DNA of 64,000 bases from Aphrophora alni (GCA_963513935.1 OY740770.1:91094301-91158300), one strand, 5' to 3'; positions 29,181-42,054 are shown, numbered from the stretch's first letter. Program-made: numbers and translations. Notes: a model not told the origin generated them from the sequence alone.

Positions 29181-30267
29181 TGACTGACCAGGATTCCTTT
29201 ATCCAGGATGAAATAGAAATTCTTTTTTTTTTTTTTATATATTTTGAAAATCCATAGGCAATATCGGGAATGAAATGTTTAAACATAAGCAAATATAATA
29301 TTGGTGAAAAGAACATGTATATCTAGCAGTGTGGTACTGTAATTGTAGTAATATTTTTAATAATCCTTCAGGATTGAAAGAGACGAACAACTATACCACG
29401 GTTAAGCTGAAAAATAATAATTTATTAGCATACAAAATGATGCAGAAAGAGCAAACACCATTACTCAATGAATTACTCTTTACTTGTCACAATATAATAA
29501 TAATAATTCAGACTAAAAATAACGCACCAATGGATGTCCAGTAAGGCTGTTTTTTATATGTAAATAGAAGTTAGTAATTCTTTAGGTGTTGTAGTCTAGC
29601 TAATTTTATCTTTTATATTATGCACATCAAACAACATATTTATAAGAAAAAGAAATATTTTGTTACAGGTTTTGTACTCATCACCATCATATAGTGGAAA
29701 GTTTAGGATCAATCAATATATACGTTCTTGAAGTTGTGCCTTTTCAGGATTCCATTTCCTCTACAATATCATCTCCATTATTGTTAACATTTAATAATTA
29801 ATACAAACAATACATACTGAATGTAAAACAATTGACTACACAGAGAAAATATTTACTTACATCAATAATTATAACAAAGCTTAGAGCAATTTTAGTTAAC
29901 ACTTATTTTTTGAACTTCTGTTTTCAATTTATGATTAAGTTATTAATCAGTCTTGTGTAAATAAATTATTTAAAGGATAGTGCACATATTAAGCAAAATT
30001 GGAAAAAAAGTCTCTTTCGATTAAAAAAACAAAATATTACTTTTAACATGAACATAACTGTTGTGTTCGTATTTATAAATGTTCCATGCAAAAGTAGAAA
30101 GTTAAAAAAAATAGTAATTGATATTGTGTTACAAAAATCTCTAACAAAACATTTATATGAAAATATTACAAATTAAAATTTATAGTAATCAATTAACGCT
30201 CCTATTAGTATCAGTTTAATTGTAATCATTACTTAATTAATACAATCCTCGTTTACCACATGGAATA
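29181..30267. other. AT-rich noncoding stretch
   Basis: Nothing recognisable. A 71-codon frame at 29329-29544 lacks motifs. Confidence 0.55.
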
Positions 30268-30560
30268 TATACCGGGTGTTCTTGTCTGGAAACCCCTTAA
30301 TATTTATTTTATTAATAAACGCAGAGCAATGAAACTCTAGTATTACGTCCTCACTGTAGTTACCGACTTTTTGCTCATTTTAACTGTCTTTGTTCACTCT
30401 GGGGGGACGTCCTGTGGAGGATGTCTAAAAAATCTTAAATGTAAGCATAGGTCGAATTATACCTCATTTTACAGGTCTTTGTTAGAGGAACACATTGCCG
30501 CAATCCCGACTGAAAAAGGACCATTGGTTTTGTTTTAGCAGTAATATAAACACAAAAATA
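30268..30560. other. Probable transposon-derived fragment
   Basis: The segment begins ATATACCGGGTGTTCTTGTC and is GC-richer than its surroundings, including GGGGGGACGTCC. The opening resembles the heads at 39040 and 53221, which follow (TA)n tracts. I infer a nonautonomous mobile-element fragment. There are no coding motifs. Confidence 0.3.
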
Positions 30561-31141
30561 GAGGAAAAAACTCTACTATATTTCAGTTTGTAACATGCTC
30601 CAGTAAACATTGCTAGTACACCAAATATGTATTCTAAAAATTTCTAAAAATTATTTATGGCATAAAATTAAAATAATAATTGAGTTACGGAAGTAGACAC
30701 TATACGAATGATGGAAGGGTATGAACGTTGAAAATGTTCCAAGTAACTGAATAGAACATTTAACCTTAACAAAACATGGCAATTTATTTGAAATTACGAA
30801 TAGAGAAAATTTTGGGGTTCGGTTCAAAATGTAAATAAATGAGGTAGACCAATTATTATTACCCACTGTTGGTTACTAAAGCGATTACGAAAAGCCTTAA
30901 GAAATAATAAGTGAAAGGTTCAATTAAGTTTAAAATAAGATGCAAGTCTTTAAAGCGGTTGCAAATTTATATTGGTATGAAGTTGTATCTACCGAGACTT
31001 GTTCCTACTTGTTGGAGTATTAGTATTTCAAGTGACACCTGTTTTTTTTTTAAATAAAGTTAAATAAACAAAGAGAAATAATTCGAGTCTAGTTTAAAGA
31101 AGGTAATGTGATCTGATTTAGCCCGCATGAAGTAACTGCAG
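30561..31141. other. AT-rich noncoding stretch
   Basis: No recognisable feature. The minus-strand frame at 30651-30866 is not convincing. Confidence 0.5.
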
Positions 31142-31330
31142 CTATAAACAGGCACAACCATTGAATTGTGATGAGAAATTACCATTTTTAGTACTAATGT
31201 CATGAAACTTACCTAATATCACCTTTTTTTGAATTTGATCCTTCTTTTGATCTTTGCTCTCAGGTTTCTTTGGCCAACTAGCGTTTACCTGAGATCTAAA
31301 CGCGATTGGGGTGTTTGAGGGCAAGTAGTT
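31142..31330 (-). other. Uncharacterised minus-strand open stretch, possible exon
   Basis: A minus-strand frame of about 62 codons includes the hydrophilic phrase ASWPKKPESKDQKKDQ. Within it, 31213-31288 is bounded by TCTCAG on its 5' side and by AG-GTAAGT, a consensus 5' splice donor, on its 3' side. It would be a 76-nt internal exon on the minus strand. The low-AT codon choice and the Lys/Glu/Gln-rich content differ from nearby chance frames. No partner exons are recognisable and the acceptor lacks a strong pyrimidine tract, so this stays speculative. Confidence 0.25.
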
Positions 31331-34036
31331 CCCACTTTATGTTTATTTCTTCTTCTTCTTTTTTTAATGATTTATGGAGAGTATTTTTACTTTTACTTAT
31401 ATAATATATATATATATATTAGTTTGATAATGTAAAAACCCTCCTGTTATTTTCTATCTCAACCTTTATAGCGATAAAAAAAACATATTGCCTTAAAATA
31501 TATGCTACCCATTTGGTTAAATGATTTATGAAAATTACCTTTTTGTAACGTACTACAATATTGACCTTAAGTTAAACTTACTTTGAACAATCTTATACAA
31601 ACATGAACAGCAATTCAACTGAGTAAAGACGAATATAATTAGTGTAGTCCTAATTTCCTTTCCAACAAGTGAACAAAAAATGTACCTTAAAACTGTGCTT
31701 GTTACAATGGTATTGATATCGTAAATACCAATTTAAAAGAATATGTATTTTTAATATTTAAATATTATAATATGTATGGAATTTAAAATTACATATTTCA
31801 TCTCTAAAATTTGAATCTGTTTGAAGAACTTCGTTTTAGTACGTAGGGTATAAAAAAATTATGTACATACAGGTGACCACATATATCTCAAGATCAGTAC
31901 TATATGTATGGGTTTACTTTAATTATTTTGAATGTCTTATGCTACAAAACATTAATAATGGTTCTTGTTGGATAATAATTTACAAAAAGAAAAAAGGTTT
32001 TAAATTTATTAAAAAATATCTTCTTATAGTTGTATGACTTCTTAAACAATTAACAGTTTTAAAATAATTGTATAAAAGTTTTATATTTTTATAAAAATAT
32101 CAGAGCACATTACGAGATCAGTTATTCTAGAATTATAGGGAATATACAAAATCTTAATGTCATAAAGAAATAAATTCGAATTTAAAGATTCTATATACAT
32201 AATCGTATATTATAATAATACACACGTTCTCAGACCTTACAGGTTCTCTTCAAGGAGGAATGTATGTTTTTGTAACAAATGCAACTAATAAAAATTTAAA
32301 TAATATTTTTATCAGTAGATAAATGTTAACAATTATTATTGGATATCTGAATTAATCATTTGTCTGGGGTAATTTCTTTATTGTCAAACTTTCATAATTA
32401 TCTGTAAAGACATGACCATGATATCTTATCGCTATGTAGTAACGTTGCTTTTTTTAATTTAAGGAGTAGCAACAGTAAGCCCAATAGTGTTCCTATATAA
32501 CTTAGGTTGATTACAAAAGATAGGACGCTTATAAACTCAATTATTAATTTAAGATACAAAGTAAAAAATCAATGTCACTTTCAAAAGATTACATACATAC
32601 ACCTAAGTATGTGTTTATTTATAACCACTTTTCCTGCCCTTTTAACACTTCAAATAATTTCTATTTCGACTAAAGATTTAATTAACCCATTTATGCATAA
32701 GAAAAACATAATATTTTTAGAGTACTTAGTGTATAAACATTAATTATTTTTACACAATTCGCCTAATTTACCTCATGATAGATATCGTAATTGCCCTTTT
32801 TATTAGTAAAAATGTCCAATCTAACTTTTTATGATGAAATGAAACAATATTTATAGAATAGAATATAATATATCTGAAGCCTTCAGATATACGGTTGTTT
32901 TACAATCTCATGCATCCTAGTTCCTTTATCGAAACAAATAGTTTGCTGTAAGAAAAATTAAACGATACGTGATCCTTTTGAAGTTAAATGAATAAGATTT
33001 GTACTGAGTGTGAACACAGGCTCCAGACACCGAGGTAGACTAGGCGTAAAAAAAGTTCCGAAACGTTGTCTGCTGTCTATCACTTTTCTAGATGGTGCAG
33101 AAAATGGTTTCCAATCATCGTGTTGTTAGACATGAGAAGTAATCAGTGTAACCCTGTTTCACAGGAGTCATATAACTTTAGGGAATATATATTAATACGA
33201 GTTGTTTAAATATATATAACGGCATCTATTTCGACAGAGTTATTTTTAAAATTTGTTTTGAGTTATTTATAAGAACTTTAATTTATCATTGCATATAATA
33301 CCATGACATTTTTTTGAGTGAGCTCAATTTTTCTAGTTTACCTTAACTTAATTAAATTGCACGCTTAAATTATTAAACGAATAAAAAAAAACAATAAACA
33401 TTTGTGTTAATAATTTCAAAGTCTAATGTCAGCGAAGAAGGAAACAATAACGAGATAAATTCGTTATTTCATAATACTCTCTAATAGATTGATAAATAAG
33501 TTATTATTGTCAAAGCCAGGGCGAGAGCAACTGATATTTGTATGACTACAAACATTTCCTCACTGCTCTGTAATAAGTTATTGTAGTACCTGACAAAAAA
33601 TACAACCAGCTCAACTTGCCTTACAAGTCAATATAAACAATTTATCACATTAATAATTACTCTTTTCATAGGTCGTATTTTTATTTTATAAATTGTATAT
33701 TAATCATTAATTAGAAACTAATTTATTCATTAGAGTATGTTTAGAAGTCATTCAAGTAATAGTCTCCATACTTTTCATCTGGTTCATTACATTAAATAAT
33801 AGTTAAGGGACATTACTATGTCAATAGTTTTAGTTGTTTTTTTAAATGGTATTTGAGTTATATGTAGCCTAAGTAAACATTTATTTTATTTATTTCTAAT
33901 AATCTTATAAATACATATTGAATTTGACATGTGATATGGCTTACTTGATACAATAAAACGTGAACAGTATCACAAATAGTACGTTTACTGTATATATTAT
34001 TAAAGTTCTAGTTTACTTATTGTAGCTTGTACATTA
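31331..34036. other. AT-rich noncoding stretch
   Basis: No gene recognised. A short (TA)n occurs around 31401-31419. The segment 33000-33110 is somewhat GC-richer and contains CCGAAACGTTG, reminiscent of PLE-associated ribozyme tails, but without a convincing stem. Confidence 0.45.
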
Positions 34037-34070
34037 CTGAAGAAGATGACTTTGTGCGTTGAAACGCGTT
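34037..34070 (+). other. Hammerhead-like core motif (weak)
   Basis: CTGAAGA at 34037-34043 is followed 17 nt later by GAAACGCGTT. The core order fits a hammerhead, but stem II can form only about three pairs including a wobble, and stem I is not convincing. It is probably a decayed relative of the motif at 37327-37396. Confidence 0.25.
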
Positions 34071-34071
34071 T

Positions 34072-37000
34072 GAATAAATAAAAATACTAATTGTGAGAAT
34101 TTGTGTTCAAGTTGTAATATATCATTTCTTTAATATTATTATTTCACTATCGGTTAAAATCGTAGGTACCGGAAAACTGAACATACACTAGAGTGCCCTA
34201 GTTTCATGGCTATAAATATTAGATACTGTGTAACAGAACTTTATATATTAACGTTTAAGCAGATACCAAAATATAATTGTTATATGTTCTTGTCGTTTTC
34301 TTATTATTGTATTTAAAGGACACGGTAAATTGTGTATATAACTATACATACCTCTCGATGAAGCGACAAAGTTTAGTTTTCAAAGAATAAAGAACTTGAT
34401 TTTGATATTAAGTTCTATAAAATCAATAGCTAGATTCCTCCTATCCTAAAAATATTTATTTCCTACTATGTGGATGGATGTGAAAACGTTATCAAGAATA
34501 GTTTCGCAGAGATCGTTACTAAGATGTTATGGTAGGTTGACAATAATGATAAGATATTTTTACTGTCTCTACATATATTAAAAAAAACTATATTTTTAAT
34601 TATCGTGGTTCTTTTATATATATAAAAAAAAAAAAACAAACAAACATATATTCACTTGTATTTAAAACCGGAATACAGGAAACAGATTTGTTTTTGGCTT
34701 ACGCAAAAAGAGAAATCTTTATTTTCGGCTAAGAAAGGATGAGCTGGTTCACATTGAAATTTCTAAAATTTCATTCTTCTGAAAGATTTTGAAAACACAT
34801 ACTCTAGCTGTGAGGATTTGGGATTAGGGAACCAGTCTAAAACCACATATTTCTCTTAACCACTATAACAAGCAGTTTACAGTAGAGACACGTTGATATT
34901 TTATTGAGAGTAACGGTGAACAATAGGTTTTGTATTAGTGTTTTAGAACAACATTTGAAAAAAAAAAATTAATAATGTTGAAACCAATTTTATAACTTAG
35001 GTCTGGTGGGAGTTACTACAACATAACTTTTAGTTGATCTCACATACTCCATAGAAATCAAAGGTGTAATAGTTTATGACGTGTTCAGTTTTATAAACAT
35101 GCCTGTTTAAGTTTGAATTTCTTTTAAGTAGACGAAGTATGTCTTTAAGAAGAACATATTAATTGTATATACTGAACCGTAAAACTGTTATTTCAATTTA
35201 AAATTATAAAACAATAATCACTAATTGCACTATGCATAAAGAAGAAGGTGAAGCCGTGTTGAAGTTCTGGCTATGGGGTTTATTATGTTGCTTGGAAATT
35301 CATAAATCATATGATATTACTGCTGTTGATTTTGGATAACAATATTGAAGTTGAATTATGTTCTGGTTCCAGATATTACTTATTGCATGTATAGTTTATT
35401 TAATTTTAAATCAAATACAAGATATTATGTTATTGTGGAATTATGTATTTTAATAAGATTGATTTGTAAGGGGTGCTCATTTTATAAGTTGTGACAAAAT
35501 TGAACTTGAAGGCTACATTGGACATGTATGTAAAAACCATTGTCATATCTATTATGTTTAGAATCATGGGCTATTAATATATTGCTATAATTAAACATGA
35601 CAGTCTCAAGAATTAAAATAAGTGACCTAATAAAGAAATTAATTATTCTGTTTACCACTAAAAACAAAACTGTAACTAAAACTTTAAAAGATTTTTCCCC
35701 CTTAAAGTGGTAAATCGGGTATGTTCGTTAGTTCATTTTATGATTCATCCAGGACATAGAATTAAAATACTATTCTAATTTATCTTATAGCATTTAAAAA
35801 ATCATGGACTCAAAATTAAATCGAGAAAATAAATATTGTATTTCTATTATTACACCTTCAAATTTAAAATGCCTATAGTTATCTAATATCTTTAAAACTC
35901 AGATGTATACCTATAGAGGATATATATTTTATAAATGAAAAAATATTCCATTATTCCCCTTAAAATATGGACAGTTGAGTTGGTACTAATATATTATGAA
36001 CAACCCTAATGACTGCCACTAATGAAATTAGAGACAGATTTTTTTTTTTGGAAAGAAAAGTTCGTAAAGATTGTAAGAAATTGCAGAGGAAAGAGGTAGA
36101 GAAACGTTTTTAGTACCTACTTGTGTTGGTTAGTTTTGTGTATGATCTAACAAGTGTCAGTGAAGCTTGAACAACCTGTTAAGTATAGAAATCTTAAAGA
36201 CGTATAAATCTTAAATTGTTATAAAAGATTAATTTTAATATCTGTATCGAATCATGTTATGGACTTGGGCTACTAGGTTTTGTATACTATAAATACTGTT
36301 TGCTAAGCCTAATATATATTGACCATGTGGGTATGAGTAATCAAATCGTAAATAGATAAGGTAAACTATGAGGTGAAATTAAGTTAAATACTTTATTTAC
36401 AGATAACTGTCATGGAATATTTAAATTAAATATAAAACATCATATCTATTGAAATGCCTAGGAGAGAAAAAAGACTGAAACAGTAACAGCCATAATAAAC
36501 AGAATACTTAATCAGATTTCTTTTTTTAATCAGTCTTATTGAACATATTTCTATTACGTGTCTTAAGGCAAGGACTTTTAAAAGTATTCTTCAAAATAAA
36601 GAATTAGGTTACTCTCTTATTTCTTTCGAATATACTTTGAAAACTGTAATTTAAGTGTATGTAGAGATAGACAGGGTTCAAGCGAATGGGTTAATAAAAG
36701 GTGCGAACACAATAGATTTGGAAAATCAGCTAAATGCTCAAAAAATACTTTGTAATGAATCATATGAGTTGTGTAGTAAGTAATAATGTATTCCCTTTAG
36801 CTATCTTTTGTATATTTAAAAATGTAAATGAGGGTTGACCCTGTTAATGATAAGCTTTGAAAATTCCATGTTGTTCACCCTGCTTTAAGAAACTTTCCAT
36901 GAGTTATGTTAACATAAATTTATTTTACACAGTACTATTAGTTACATAAACTATGAATAATTACTTTGTTAATGTATATAGCCACACATATTCAAACATT

Positions 37001-37326
37001 TTTCTTTTAGCTATAGTTAGTTATAACTATGACCATTTATTTTATCAGTATTGACACTTAATAGTGACTATCAAGTTTAATTTATATGTTTTTATATTTT
37101 AGTAAAAAAATATATTTGTGGTGGGAAATAGTTTGTATATTGCATCAAACCTAAAAGTAACTAGGATTATCATTTCGAAAACTATACACCTATTACTTGT
37201 TTATTTTATTAAACTACGTGTCTCACAGGATATTTTACACTGATCACTAATTATTTTAATATATTAAACAAATAATGTATGTATAGTTATGTGTAACGTG
37301 ATGGGTAATTGTATTATTGGTTTAAA
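34072..37326. other. AT-rich noncoding stretch
   Basis: No genes recognised in 3.2 kb. Around 35970-36020 a phrase (GTTGAGTTGGTACTAATATAT) resembles 37950-37980 (GTTGAGGTGGTGCTAATATAT), suggesting another weak duplication. Confidence 0.5.
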
Positions 37327-37396
37327 GACTTCTATGGAGCTATGACTGAAGATGGAGTTCCGACTCCGAAACGCGTCTAACTAGGACAAAGAAGTC
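37327..37396 (+). ncRNA. Candidate type I hammerhead ribozyme
   Basis: Core segment CTGAAGA is at 37346-37352 and GAAA at 37368-37371. Between them is a perfect 5-bp stem II, GGAGT (37354-37358) with ACTCC (37363-37367), capped by TCCG. One U stands unpaired between CTGAAGA and the stem. GAAA is followed by CGCGTC, so ACGCGT can form the minimal stem III with itself or, being self-complementary, join two ribozymes as a dimer. Cleavage would follow C at 37377 (a GUC site). Stem I arms are of equal length (19 nt each) and their outer 7 bp pair perfectly, GACTTCT (37327-37333) with AGAAGTC (37390-37396), leaving an internal loop. Hammerheads with very short stem III are known from Penelope-like retroelements, whose relics lie in this window. 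Activity is untested and the bulged U may impair it. Confidence 0.5.
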
Positions 37397-38099
37397 GTAA
37401 GACGGAGCCAGATAAGATAATAGTTTCGTATATTACTTAATAATTATTATAACAATGATTTCACACCAAAAATAAACTTTAAAAGAATGCTTAATATTAT
37501 CAAAATCCCACATGAATGGTAATTCCTTGAAATTGTGAATTATAATCGTAATATATTTAGACAAGTATTATATTTTTTGGAATAGCAATTTGCTTTTCTT
37601 AATAATTAAAGTAAATGACCAAATATGAATTGTATTTATTTGGTATACTAGAAAGTATATCTACACGACAAAATATTAAAAGATGTTGTAATTCTGAAAC
37701 TGGACATCGTTTATAATTTTCAGTGTATTTTCGTATAAATGCGGCACATAAAAATAATCCCCTATATACCAATTTGACCCCCATGAGCAAAATCTTGTAA
37801 CCACAATTTTCAAAACAACTATTTTTTTCTATCAATACAAATACAAAATTGTATATAATTGTTTAATTTTGGTGTAAAATTTTTTTTGTCTGAGGTTAAA
37901 TATTTTACATATGAAAATCTTTCATTTTTCTAGTTGAAACTGTGGAAGGTTGAGGTGGTGCTAATATATATAATGACCTCATGGATGTTATAGGTGTTTC
38001 TTTCAGTTTAAAATTAAATAAAATGCAGATACAAATAATATAATTATAATAATAATTAAAATAATTTCCCAAGATACATAACGAAAATATGTTTAGCGA
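37397..38099. other. AT-rich noncoding stretch
   Basis: Sequence just after the ribozyme candidate (GTAAGACGGAGCC) is shared with the flank of the copy at 39525-39610. The rest is AT-rich. The minus-strand frame at 37599-37835 is unrecognised. Confidence 0.45.
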
Positions 38100-38800
38100 G
38101 AACTGTTTGTTTAATACCTGAAAAGCTCTGTAACAGTATGGATCAATACTGGAGCTCTGGAGAGTTGGTGAAATTTAATATTAAATGAAACAAGAGGAAA
38201 GAAAACGTGCGCTACCTTTAGGTGATGTAATTAAAAATATATTACACAAGCACTCTAGCGTCTAATCCTGATGGAATGTAATACAGGTTAACCAGGAAAA
38301 GTGTAATTGTAAATCTAGAAGTCATGTCCTAACTGTCCTCCAGTACTTCAAATTCATAACAATAAAATTTGTCTCAGTTATAGGCAGTACTAACGTTATG
38401 AAATAAATCTGTTAACTTTACGTTGGTAAGTAATAGACCATTTTAAAGTTTCCGTGTCTATTGATCTATAATAGTGACGGATTTTCGCCTACAAAATGGA
38501 GACGGTACAGCGCATTCTGTACAAGATTAAATTGCTTTAAAAAGAGAAGCGTGTTTGTAGAGTTGATATCATTTTGGGTGGGGTTAATAAGATCCTTGTG
38601 TTTTATTAAGAAATGTAGAGAGAATATTGGGGGAATTATAGTCGGAGTATGTACATTTCGCAATTGATCATTCTTTGTAATTTTCCGTTTACAAGGAAAA
38701 AACATTTATACAAATAATAATTTATTATAATTAATTGTTGTTTCAGAAATATATACGTGTAAAAATATTTCTAGTATTACTGAAATCTCCATAATAGTTT
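38100..38800 (+). repeat. Partial copy of the 47-63 kb duplicated unit
   Basis: Two collinear blocks match later copies. Block Y at 38190-38345, centred on CTCTAGCGTCTAATCCTGAT, matches 54255-54405 and 57420-57530. Block Z at 38440-38760, ending GTTTCAGAAATATATAC, matches 54500-54840 and 57535-57780. Overlapping frames on both strands at 38461-38705 are not conserved in the other copies, where stops fall in different places, so the block is treated as noncoding. Confidence 0.75.
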
Positions 38801-38989
38801 ATTAAATGTCTAACATTAATTGTATTTTTGTTTTATTTATATTATGGGGATTATTTCTTTCATAATAATTAGTGAAAAAAATTATGTTTATTAAATGTTA
38901 AATATGATTATAATATATGAAAATTGATTTAGGCGAAGAGTAATACACTTATTTAACTAGTCGTAATGTATAGAACATAGCAATTTAAA

Positions 38990-38990
<1 letters not shown>

Positions 38991-39037
<47 letters not shown>
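38991..39037. repeat. (TA)n microsatellite
   Basis: About 23 TA units directly followed by TTACAGGGGTGGTG, a probable transposon head. Confidence 0.96.
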
Positions 39038-39040
<3 letters not shown>

Positions 39041-39480
39041 CAGGGGTGGTGAAAATTCACGGAACGGGTTAATATTTTTTTAACTGTTACAGATGGATCT
39101 ATATAAATTGGTACACTGTTACTGGGCATAAAACACTATTTTACCACTATTTCAATGAGCCGCTACCACTTCGGGTGGACGGCCCACAAGGAGTCAGAAT
39201 AAAATCATGTGTTTTTGAAAGTCAACACAGACTTTCACGTGTTTTTGTTGTTGTTATGGGCTGTGATATATTGTAGTTGACAATCAGAAAACAAGAAGAA
39301 CAAGGGATATGCTCTATTCAAAATAAGCTGGGTATAGCCTAAAAATCCATCTAACTTGGTATACGATACCGCAATGACGTTGATAGATAACGAAGTGGAC
39401 AAACCAAGATAAACAACTTTTACTTCAATCGTTCTTGAAACGTTGGTGTTCACCTGTCGCGGATTTGAGAGTTATTTGTT
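39038..39480. other. Probable transposon-derived fragment
   Basis: Begins ACAGGGGTGGTGAAAATTC immediately after a (TA)n tract. It is GC-richer than its surroundings (for example CACTTCGGGTGGACGG at 39168-39183). The start parallels 53222 (ACAGGATGATGTAAAAGTTC). No transposase motif is visible. The minus-strand frame at 39235-39453 is not recognisable. Confidence 0.35.
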
Positions 39481-39524
39481 TATTGTATGTGTTGTGAACG
39501 TTTTGTAGTGTTATAATGTTTTAA

Positions 39525-39610
39525 TGACCTCTCAGGAGCGAATCGGAAGATGGAACATAAGCTCTGAAACGCGTAATATATGTTAAAAAATAAGTCACAA
39601 GACAGGGTAG
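39525..39610 (+). other. Degenerate hammerhead copy
   Basis: Collinear with 37327-37405. GACCTCT...GGAGC replaces GACTTCT...GGAGC, CGGAAGATGGA replaces CTGAAGATGGA, then GAAACGCGTA, then ATAAGTCACAAGACAGG in place of AGAAGTCGTAAGACGG. Similarity on both sides of the core shows common descent. Stem II no longer pairs and the core U is lost, so it should be inactive. Confidence 0.45.
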
Positions 39611-41314
39611 GCCTAAATATTAGGTATAAAGAACTTAGAATTAAATTATAATTAAATAAGATGAAATTAAAATATAATAACTTCTATAATTTTAATCCTT
39701 CTTCATTCTATCGCCAATAACTGTTTTTATTCCATGAGAAGATTATGTGTGCTTTCCAGTGGTCTAAGGTGTAAGAGATATTAATATTATTTAATATTAC
39801 ATGTCATTATAACAACTTGTGAAACATCGGCACAGGTATTGTTCTTTAATGTTTTGAAGGTTGTTTGGCGTAGATTGTGTACATATTCAATAAACAATTT
39901 GTGGTATGAAGTTTTATAAATACTTCAATAGAATGGAAATATCTTTAGGCATACAAAGAACAGTAATGTGTCCTTTCAGTGAAAGGGAATATGTTAAATA
40001 AGGTTAATAACATTTAAGTATAGTGGTAAACTGGACAATGCATCTACGTGGTCCTACAGAATAAATCATGTTATTTTAATATCATGTTTAAAAATAGGGC
40101 AATATTATTTTATTTTATTTTATGTACACAATTTGCTGTTGAATAATATTTAGTCTAAAATTTTAATGAACTGCCTGCAAAAGAATAGATGTCTGTGAAA
40201 AGTCCTGATCCTCCCGATATTGGTAAAGTATATATATATTCTGGTGGTTTCCGGTATAACATCTGGTGGTCTGTAGTCGTTGTTTGGTTACCGAGCTTTT
40301 TATCTACAAATGGTCATTTTAAAATAATTTTTTGAATAATGAAAAACACAACCACAACATTACATAACATTATGCATAATGCCACATTTTTTGAGTCGTT
40401 ATATTTTACAAAATAAACTACATAATATCAATGGATGGTAGTCTCTGTCCCTACAGAACTAAGTCTGTTCAAACAGATATTATTCCAAACATTATTGCTT
40501 GGCTCAAGAAACTTCAATTGGAATTCAACATTAATTTTTTGACTAGTCATATATGAATAACCTAAGATTGTAATAGTGGACGATTGTGGTATTATTTAAA
40601 TTTTGCCGATTGTTACTTCTATTCACATAAAAAGATCATTTGTTTAAATTTCTATAATGATTTTAATTGCAGTCAACATTTTACACACATTAATACCACC
40701 TATGGAAGTTAGCAACAATTTGTTTTCCTTCTGTCTCTAATTGAACTCCAAAAGTTCTTCAACTTCTTTCTTAATTTAACGTTCTGAGAAACAAGTGTTA
40801 ATTTTAATTCAACCTCACTACCTATTCTTCAGATAAATGTCTACTAAACATATTTTCCGTTAAGTTTGATATGGATCCACATACCAATAGAAAATATGAC
40901 GAATATTATCAAAGTCTATTCCTAGAGGGAAAAAAGTTGAACAATATAAAGGGTTCATGAATTTGCAATTTTTTTTCATATGTTAACACATAGTAAGCTT
41001 CTGGAAAGTTAATAATCTTTGGTATCACAGCATTCATATCAATAAAACAATATAAAAAGCTGGTGAACAGACACAACATAACAACAAGCAAGGACAAAAT
41101 AATATGTAAACTGTACTACTGTACTTGGAAGCAACATTCTACGTGCATTAACTTGAGGGTGTAACAATAATCAAAACTTTATTAATATTACATGTAGAAT
41201 CCTGGTGACGAAAGCCATAGTTATAAAACTACGCTAATGTACTTTAACAAGAATGGATTATGTGGAAAGAAAATAATACAACAACAAAAAACTCTTTTTT
41301 GTGGGTAAATGTAT
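39611..41314. other. AT-rich noncoding stretch
   Basis: No recognisable gene. A minus-strand frame at 40909-41097 has no known motif. The segment 40180-40310 is locally GC-richer (TCCTCCCGATATTGG, TCTGGTGGT twice) but not identifiable. Confidence 0.5.
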
Positions 41315-41880
41315 TATTTTTTATTTAGTGATTGAAGTTTCCACATGTGTTCCTTTTTTGAGTGAATTTTGTGTCAAATTATTCTCTATAAATGTGATTT
41401 TTTGTATTTTTGTGTTTAATATATGTTAAAAATAATTGATGATGAAGCTTAGTCTTCGAGTATGGGTTTACAATTTAGAGTATATTAAGTAAAAATATTA
41501 ACAATATTTAAATTGGTGACAAAATGAATAATATCTACAATTTATGTAATTATTGCTTGGTAAAATATAATTTTTTTAAATATCTAAATTTTATCTCTAC
41601 AGATATCAATTTTACTACAACTTCCTTTTATAAGGCTCATTATTCTGAAAGATCATCGTTTAAAGTTATTGCTTAATATCACATACTATTTACGTAATGT
41701 AATAAAATTATATAACATATTTGAGAATACCTGAAAAATGTTAATTTCTACAACATTAATGGTTACATATAGGCTATTTCAAATATATTAGAGTTATAAA
41801 AAAAGCTCATATCAAAGAAATATAAAAATTCAATTTATAAAATATTTTTTATATAATGTACATAAAAAAGTGTATGTTAA
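41315..41880 (+). repeat. Dispersed duplication, copy 2 (pairs with 28530-29180)
   Basis: Same-orientation counterpart of the segment at 28.5 kb, about 12.8 kb away. It starts with TTTAGTGATTGAAGTTT and stays collinear for about 550 bp. Confidence 0.75.
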
Positions 41881-42010
41881 CAAAATCGTTCTATACGTGT
41901 TAAAAATGCATGTTCATATGAGCTAATTTGCTTAATTTCATCGCTGATTCAACCCATTTATTTCAAAAGACTATCACAAGAAATTTATAAAAAACACAAA
42001 TCATAAATAT

Positions 42011-42012
<2 letters not shown>

Positions 42013-42053
<41 letters not shown>
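42013..42053. repeat. (TA)n microsatellite
   Basis: About 20 TA units. Confidence 0.95.

Positions 42054-42054
<1 letters not shown>

Noticed and set aside
33000..33110. CCGAAACGTTG tail resembling PLE ribozyme ends
   Set aside because: The upstream part gives at most a 3-bp stem and lacks a recognisable first core segment.
38461..38705. Overlapping frames of 68 and 79 codons on opposite strands
   Set aside because: They fall in duplicated block Z, where neither frame is conserved in the sister copies.
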